Source: CAYLMG01 sp964493425 (GTDB lineage Bacteria > Planctomycetota > Phycisphaerae > Sedimentisphaerales > Anaerobacaceae). Taken from it: 64,000 bases of DNA. The position numbers and the translations under genes were made by a program. Position 1 is the stretch's first letter. The number at the start of each line of letters is the position of its first letter. Location: positions 94,159-158,158 of the forward strand of contig CAZBMW010000005.1 of the NCBI GenBank assembly GCA_964493425.1, written 5' to 3'. Positions 59,446-64,000 of this stretch are shown piece by piece. The notes under the pieces are model-generated. The model saw only the letters and a program-made list of their open reading frames with translations, made no database searches and had not been told where the DNA came from.

Positions 59446-60711
59446 CTATATATAGGATGGGAGCTTCTTTTCCACGAGTTTTTTCTCGAAGCGCATAAAT
59501 ACAGGCAAACCGTTTTTGCCGACTGGTATTTTCACCTCGCCCTGCACAAGAGGCTGGACGTAGTCCAGCATTGCATCGGTAACGAAATTTCCTTCTGCAT
59601 TGATATATTCATTAGGTATAATTTTCTCTGCGGCTGCAACGTCACTGAGCTGTGCAAGTCCTGTTACGCACTTATACGAATTATTGTTCTGGCGAATCAG
59701 GGTTACCATTTTTCCGTTCTCGCCTTTCAGTGCTGCTTTTACTGCCTCCCGGCCGCACATATATGCTTCATCACGGTCAGTAAGGGATGCAAAGTGCATT
59801 GCGCTTCGCTGGTTTGTTCCGAGTTTGTTGAAGCGGGCCTTGATGCCGATTTGTTTTTCCACGATAGCTTTTAAGATTTCGGCGACACCGCCAAGCTGGA
59901 CATGTCCGAAATTGTCTTTACCGAATTGTCCGGTGTCGGCAGTGATGTACTGGCCGCTTTCGTCACGCAGGCCTTCACCTGCTACGATAAAGACGCGCTT
60001 GAACTCTTTTAAGACGAGTTTGACATCCTCGACGAATTTATCAGAATTGAAAGGCCGTTCCGGCAGATAAATCAGATGTGGGGCATCTTGTGGACAGCGA
60101 CGGGCCAAGGCTGTCGAAGCGGCGATCCAGCCGGCGTTGCGTCCCATTACCTCAAGAATAGTACAGGTGTCGGTGGTATAGAGCGCTTCAGTATCCCTGC
60201 CGGCTTCCATTGCACAGGTTGCGACGTATTTTGCAGTGCTGCCGTAGCCTGGACAATGGTCTGTGAAGCCAAGGTCGTTATCAATGGTTTTTGGTATTCC
60301 TATGCAGGTCAGTTCGTATCCGGAATCGGCTGCGAGCTTGTTGACCTTATCGGCGGTATCCATTGAGTCATTACCGCCGGCGTAGAAAAAATAATGTATG
60401 TTGTGCGCCTTAAAGACATTCAGGATTCTCTCATAATCGGCTTTGGAATCCTGAAGACTTTTGAGCTTATAACGGCAGGAGCCTATCGCTGCTGCAGGGG
60501 TTGTCTTAAGTGCTTCGATTGCATCCGGCTTTTCAGCGGAAATATCGAATAGCTCTTCTTTCAAAACTCCCAGAATACCGTTAACTGCGCCATAAATCGT
60601 GCCGAACTTTCCAGAATTCATCGCTTGCTGAATGACACCGCAGGCACTGGAATTAATTACGGCAGTCGGCCCTCCCGATTGAGCTATAATCACGTTTTGT
60701 TTTTTTGACAT
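59446..60711 (-). CDS. 6-phosphofructokinase, PPi-dependent type
   Basis: Phosphofructokinase-fold enzyme of 421 residues, first gene of the operon. AQSGGPTAVINSSACG is the nucleotide/PPi site. GGNDSMDTADK has Asp115 and GIPKTIDNDL has Lys141, the two residues that mark PPi- rather than ATP-dependent enzymes. Asn114 stands where ATP-type PFK has an Asp. YGSTAKYVATCAMEAGRDTE and MGRNAGWIAAST are conserved. In this context it may phosphorylate fructose 6-phosphate or sedoheptulose 7-phosphate from pentose phosphates made by Gnd. A hexonate kinase role is a more speculative option. Confidence 0.88.
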   Translation of the reverse strand: MSKKQNVIIAQSGGPTAVINSSACGVIQQAMNSGKFGTIYGAVNGILGVLKEELFDISAEKPDAIEALKTTPAAAIGSCRYKLKSLQDSKADYERILNVFKAHNIHYFFYAGGNDSMDTADKVNKLAADSGYELTCIGIPKTIDNDLGFTDHCPGYGSTAKYVATCAMEAGRDTEALYTTDTCTILEVMGRNAGWIAASTALARRCPQDAPHLIYLPERPFNSDKFVEDVKLVLKEFKRVFIVAGEGLRDESGQYITADTGQFGKDNFGHVQLGGVAEILKAIVEKQIGIKARFNKLGTNQRSAMHFASLTDRDEAYMCGREAVKAALKGENGKMVTLIRQNNNSYKCVTGLAQLSDVAAAEKIIPNEYINAEGNFVTDAMLDYVQPLVQGEVKIPVGKNGLPVFMRFEKKLVEKKLPSYI

Positions 60712-60749
60712 TAGGTTTTAAACTCTACAAAAGCATAGGTAAATTTATT

Positions 60750-60766
60750 ATCTCACGGCGTGAGAT
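60750..60766. promoter_or_regulatory. palindromic operator upstream of the hexuronate operon
   Basis: Perfect inverted repeat ATCTCAC-GGC-GTGAGAT, starting 1 bp downstream of the -10 box of the leftward promoter and 38 bp before the pfp start. The transcription start would fall inside it. A ROK dimer encoded divergently is the natural candidate. Confidence 0.75.
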
Positions 60767-60767
60767 T

Positions 60768-60795
60768 ATTATAACAGTTATTAAAAAAATAGCAA
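60768..60795 (-). promoter_or_regulatory. promoter of the hexuronate operon
   Basis: On the minus strand TTGCTA (60790-60795, four of six), a 16-bp spacer, and a perfect TATAAT (60768-60773). The -10 box touches the operator. Confidence 0.75.
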
Positions 60796-60924
60796 GTATT
60801 TTTATAAATTTTATAAGTACTTTGTATATATAACCTTATATAAAGTTAAATTCTGCGTAAACAAGCTAAGTTCTAGAATCTTCTTGAAAATGCTCAGGAT
60901 ATGAGGTATTAAGGAAGAATGATT

Positions 60925-62136
60925 ATGAAAAACAGTCCCATAGATTCCAAAGGTGCTGGTGAGCGTAACGAGAAGCTGATATTGTCGCTTTTACGTAAAC
61001 ATGGCAGACTTTCTCAAACTCAGCTTTGTCGCCTGGCAGACATTGGAAGCTCGACAGCCAGTACCATTGTTCTTCGGCTTCGTGAAAAAAAACTTATTTC
61101 TGAAAGGCAGGGGGAAAGTAACAAACGCGGCCCGAAGCCTGTTCTGCTTGAATTGAATCCTAACAGTCACTATGTAATTGCTATGGAGATAAATCCCAGT
61201 TATCTCGTTATCGGCATCTATGATTCTCTTGGGAGCAACATTAATAAAATTAAACTTTTATTGGGAGCAGACCATTCTGTCGAGCGTGTGGTAGAATTGG
61301 TTTCGGTGAATTTAGCGGGGTTGATAAACCACTCTGGAATAGAAGAGGAAAAAATCCTCGGGCTTGGCATTACACTAAGTGGTTCGGTTTCGCCGGATGG
61401 AGTGATTCAGCTCTCCAGCCCACTTGGCTGGAGAGAAGTTCATTTAAGACAAATCCTGCAGAAAGATATTAAATACCCTATCCGGATATACAGCACCAAG
61501 GTCCGAATACTGGCTGAGATAGCTGCGGAGCCTTCGCTTGCTGCAAAGAATATTCTTTATCTGAACGTTGCCAACGGAGTCGGCTCCACGCTGTATATGA
61601 ATGGACAGATTATGGATGGTGCAACGGGGCGTTTCGGGGAAATCGGCCATACGATTGTTGATCCGCACGGACCTCTTTGCGGATGCGGTCACTACGGCTG
61701 TCTGGAGACTTTTATTTCCGGCCCGGCGATAGCAAGGAAAATCCGTTCTGATATAAAACAAGGTACGCGCAGCCTCTTGCAGAATCGGATTTCAGGCAAT
61801 GATGATTCTATCGTTCCTGAAGAAGTTATCAAATATTGGAGCGAAGCGATGCAGGAGGGTGACCCTTATTCACTGGAGATACGAGAGCAATTAGGGAAAT
61901 ATTTAGGTCAGGCAGCCGTTCAGGCCATTAACGCATATGACCCGGAAACGGTTGTTCTCGCCGGCTATGTATGTCAGCAGTGTCCGGAGTACTTGGCAAA
62001 AGCGATACGGGAACGAATGAGAACGGAGATGTATGATTGGCCGCTTCGAAAAGTTGAAATTATTGCTGCACGCTGCGGCGAAGATGTTTTAATTAATGGA
62101 GTGACCGCTGCTGTTTTGCAGAGACATTACGAATAA
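60925..62136 (+). CDS. ROK-family transcriptional regulator, divergent from the hexuronate operon
   Basis: Sugar-responsive repressor of 403 residues. The N-terminal winged helix (about 10-65; LLRKHGRLSQTQLCRLADIG) is followed by the ROK domain with NGVGSTLYMNGQIMDGATGR and the zinc motif CGCGHYGCLE (about 250). ROK kinases lack the HTH, so it is a regulator. ATG 60925 has AAGGAAG at 7 nt; ATG 60919 is too close to it. It is divergent from pfp across a region with a palindrome, and likely represses the uronate operon. The inducer is probably a uronate or a phosphorylated intermediate. Confidence 0.92.
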   Translation: MKNSPIDSKGAGERNEKLILSLLRKHGRLSQTQLCRLADIGSSTASTIVLRLREKKLISERQGESNKRGPKPVLLELNPNSHYVIAMEINPSYLVIGIYDSLGSNINKIKLLLGADHSVERVVELVSVNLAGLINHSGIEEEKILGLGITLSGSVSPDGVIQLSSPLGWREVHLRQILQKDIKYPIRIYSTKVRILAEIAAEPSLAAKNILYLNVANGVGSTLYMNGQIMDGATGRFGEIGHTIVDPHGPLCGCGHYGCLETFISGPAIARKIRSDIKQGTRSLLQNRISGNDDSIVPEEVIKYWSEAMQEGDPYSLEIREQLGKYLGQAAVQAINAYDPETVVLAGYVCQQCPEYLAKAIRERMRTEMYDWPLRKVEIIAARCGEDVLINGVTAAVLQRHYE

Positions 62137-62185
62137 GTGTATATGGGGCTGTTTTGAATCCGGTGACCGGCCTGAACCTTAGCAA

Positions 62186-62341
62186 ATGAAAAAGATAATC
62201 AACAATTACGTTATGTTGCTGACAATTCTACTGTTGCTTTCCATTGTTGATTTTCTGGAAGGCGGAGGCGGCCGACCGAGGTTTTTATTACAGGTGATTC
62301 AATTGCTCAAAACAGCGCCGAGCTTTCTTCTTTGCTCTTAA
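62186..62341 (+). pseudogene. decayed 5' fragment, possibly SGNH/GDSL esterase
   Basis: A 51-codon frame begins with a signal-peptide-like stretch (MKKIINNYVMLLTILLLLSI) and stops at 62341. A second frame across the same DNA reads RPTEVFITGDSIAQNSAE, resembling the GDS block that opens the SGNH/rhamnogalacturonan acetylesterase fold. The remainder of the gene is missing because an oppositely oriented gene begins right after it. A frameshift between signal peptide and GDS block would explain this. The match is short, so the call is weak. Confidence 0.32.
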
Positions 62342-62346
62342 TGAGA

Positions 62347-63657
62347 CTATTGCCGTTCAAGTTTCATATCCAGCCATCTCTCCATATTTGAGTAAAATAA
62401 TTCTTTCTGCTCAGGCGAAAAACTGCTAACTCGTGCTCCATGATGGCTGTTCTGTGCGACGATTTTGATTGCATCGGTTCGGCCGATGAGCTGCATCTGG
62501 GTTGCAGACCAAGCATCCTGGTCGCCATAAATGTAAACAACATGATTGGCCTTGTATTGGAGAAAGTTATAGACGAAAGCCATTGTTGCGGGATTATAAA
62601 CTATTTCGGCACCGTCGGGACAAATGACGAGATTAGACGGCTCCTTCAGGGTTTTCATATAAGGTTTGAAGTCCGTGATGTCAAAGTTGTAATAGCCCAT
62701 CTCGGTGAAGGCCTGATACAAAAACGGCTCGAACTGCTTTTTGCCCTGGTCGGAATAGTAATAAAGCGTATGCACCCGGTTATAGTGTGCAGCCAGTGTT
62801 TCAGCCGGAGCGTTGGGTTCAGGGATATCGGCTGGGTTGGTTCCATACTGCCAAAAAGCGTAGGGATATTCCAATATGCCGTATTCATAAGCAGCCGGCA
62901 AGCCCATTGCAAAAGTCCATTGTCTTCTTTCCGCCTGTTCCTTTACCAGCGGCAATATTTCGTCCTGGCGTTTGAACATAGTGATTTGAAAGTCCTTTAT
63001 TTTTTTTCTGGTCACAGCATCTCCCGCGGTTTGAAGGAATTGATAAATTCGAGGGTCCTCCTGTGCGACGTTTATCGGGGCGACATAGGCGACGGTGGCA
63101 TCGACATCATCCGGATAGTAACACTTATAGAACAACGCCGTCTGTCCACCTTTGCTTGTCCCGGTACTGACCCATTTGCCGATATAAAGCGTTTTCAGGG
63201 CTGTAACAACGGCGTGCAGGTCGTCCGCGGATTGTTTGACGGTGAGATACTCCCACTTGAGCGGCGAAGGAGCGGACTTTCCGAAAAATCGGTGTTCGAC
63301 CGTTACCTGATTGCCCCCTAACATTCGCTGCAGCTCCCCGCCGGAATTGCCCCGGGCAGCATAACCTTCCGTGTTGAGCAACACGGGTTTGTTATAATCA
63401 GCGTGGGATACAAAAACACGCTGCTGAAACTTCTCGCCGTTGGGATTTCGATGGTCGAGCGGCTGCTCAAACATAAGCTCGTAAGATTCTTTAAAAAACC
63501 TTGCGCTGGAGCGAGTCTCTTTGACCTCTAAAACTGCCGGGAGTGATTTTAACTTATTATAAAAAACGGAATTTGGTTCCGAGTCCTGCGAGTAGGCCGA
63601 AATACAGAGCAGTGTTAAAGAAAGCAAAAAAATTATACAGTATTTTTTGTTTTGCAT
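62347..63657 (-). CDS. secreted S37-family serine peptidase
   Basis: Exported serine peptidase like the Streptomyces PS-10 tripeptidyl aminopeptidase, alpha/beta hydrolase fold. The 436 residues have a signal peptide (about 1-23, ending SAYSQD), FEQPLDHRNPNGEKFQQRVF, the oxyanion-side sequence TVEHRFFGKSAPS, the nucleophile Ser in STGTSKGGQTA, the acid Asp in YIYGDQDAWSA, and the His in QNSHHGARV. The fold and set of residues match the S37 group common in Bacteroidetes. It is convergent with ROK and the decayed fragment; no operon partner is visible. Confidence 0.88.
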   Translation of the reverse strand: MQNKKYCIIFLLSLTLLCISAYSQDSEPNSVFYNKLKSLPAVLEVKETRSSARFFKESYELMFEQPLDHRNPNGEKFQQRVFVSHADYNKPVLLNTEGYAARGNSGGELQRMLGGNQVTVEHRFFGKSAPSPLKWEYLTVKQSADDLHAVVTALKTLYIGKWVSTGTSKGGQTALFYKCYYPDDVDATVAYVAPINVAQEDPRIYQFLQTAGDAVTRKKIKDFQITMFKRQDEILPLVKEQAERRQWTFAMGLPAAYEYGILEYPYAFWQYGTNPADIPEPNAPAETLAAHYNRVHTLYYYSDQGKKQFEPFLYQAFTEMGYYNFDITDFKPYMKTLKEPSNLVICPDGAEIVYNPATMAFVYNFLQYKANHVVYIYGDQDAWSATQMQLIGRTDAIKIVAQNSHHGARVSSFSPEQKELFYSNMERWLDMKLERQ

Positions 63658-63947
63658 AATTCACCTTTTTTAAGAACGAGCTTATTTTCTGCATGAAACG
63701 CCTTGTCATATAGACGAGCTTTCCAGACTCGTAAGGATACAAAAACCTCAACCAGACTTCAACAGATTTGACTGGTTTTTCGCAGTGTACATTCGAATAA
63801 AAAGTGTGGCTAATTTAATAACTAAGAAACAATAGGCGAGGGGGAGTATTGGAAGGCAATAAGGCGGCCGATGCTATTAGGCGACAACCGACAGTTATAC
63901 TGGCTTACAACAATAACTGCGATTTTTAATTACTAAGGAATAATAAA
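63658..63947. other. intergenic region at right edge
   Basis: About 290 bp upstream of the S37 gene start. I find no promoter pair with good spacing, no RNA gene and no repeat with another copy in the window. Confidence 0.5.
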
Positions 63948-63980
63948 ATAGGGCCTGCCCAGTACCAAGACAGGCCCTAT
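63948..63980 (-). terminator. intrinsic terminator for a gene beyond the right edge
   Basis: ATAGGGCCTG/CAGGCCCTAT stem (10 bp, loop of 13) followed on the minus strand by TTTTATTATT. The S37 gene is transcribed leftward away from it, so it should end a leftward transcript that enters from past base 64000. Confidence 0.75.
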
Positions 63981-64000
63981 ATGATGAAAAGACTAAAGAT

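Larger units (their letters stand above)
60712..60924. other. intergenic control region between the hexuronate operon and its ROK regulator
   Basis: 213 bp between divergent genes. It contains the leftward promoter and operator described separately and AT-rich sequence, with TATATATAAC and TTATATAAAG (about 60835-60845) that could be -10 elements for the ROK gene, but no clear pair. No gene. Confidence 0.7.

Noticed and set aside
60925..62136. ROK protein as the missing gluconokinase
   Set aside because: It has a clear N-terminal winged helix, the mark of ROK regulators rather than sugar kinases.
62440..63321. 293-codon plus-strand frame
   Set aside because: Antisense to the S37 peptidase gene, whose motifs are clear. 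The frame on the plus strand has no family features.

Overview
The window looks like a draft chromosome segment (two 10-N scaffold gaps, at 14700-14709 and 38659-38668) from a Planctomycetota bacterium, most likely class Phycisphaerae. The signs are a PEP-CTERM surface protein, a type II pseudopilin-like protein with the H-x9-DG motif, dockerin-like C-termini, a DUF6868 small membrane protein, an HNH protein of the planctomycete type, and intergenic repeats whose translations give the spurious NEPN/NKAN peptides that I remember from Phycisphaerae annotations. No prophage, IS transposase or CRISPR array was seen.

Layout. 1-5.9 kb: 3'-truncated TonB-dependent receptor, a signal peptidase I with two insertions, HU, a cold-shock protein, an HNH nuclease and a DUF3137 membrane protein. 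5.9-7.4 kb: repeat-rich island around a small membrane protein. 7.4-10.6 kb: cyclophilin lipoprotein, FAH-family hydrolase and a coiled-coil membrane protein. 10.6-13.6 kb: promoter, cobalamin riboswitch, terminator and three genes for secreted or surface proteins. 13.6-17.8 kb: rpoN (broken by a gap), then recR, dnaX and the SRP RNA gene ffs in one leftward unit, with a large inverted repeat between recR and dnaX. 17.9-31.4 kb: housekeeping and envelope genes (ferredoxin, proC, menA, a YdjC deacetylase, two lipopolysaccharide-kinase-like proteins, thrC, comF, an S24 repressor, mntP, a phosphohexomutase, tatD). 31.4-39.2 kb: LysE exporter, then the ffh-rpsP-trmD-rplS-yraN translation cluster, into which an oppositely oriented GH2 lipoprotein gene is set where rimM would be expected. 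39.3-48.2 kb: membrane proteins, tRNA-Leu(CAG), mscS, lemA, lgt, a second repeat island, a PH-domain protein, a TPR protein and rpsT.

48.3-60.7 kb is one leftward hexuronate operon of eleven genes: PPi-type phosphofructokinase, UxaE, SDR fructuronate reductase, HAD, LarA-like racemase/epimerase, Gnd, UxaC, a UroD-like protein and a TRAP transporter. A strong promoter at its head overlaps a perfect 7-3-7 palindrome and is divergent from a ROK repressor. The gene content suggests galacturonate/glucuronate to tagaturonate/fructuronate to mannonate, then C2 epimerisation to gluconate by the LarA-like protein and oxidation of 6-phosphogluconate by Gnd. No mannonate dehydratase or KDG enzymes are present. 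The window closes with a decayed SGNH-like fragment, a secreted S37-type peptidase and a terminator for a gene beyond the right edge.

The least ordinary elements are the cobalamin-riboswitch-controlled surface-protein operon, the LarA/Gnd variant of hexuronate catabolism with its operator, and a dispersed intergenic repeat whose two copies keep a hairpin with a compensatory base-pair change.
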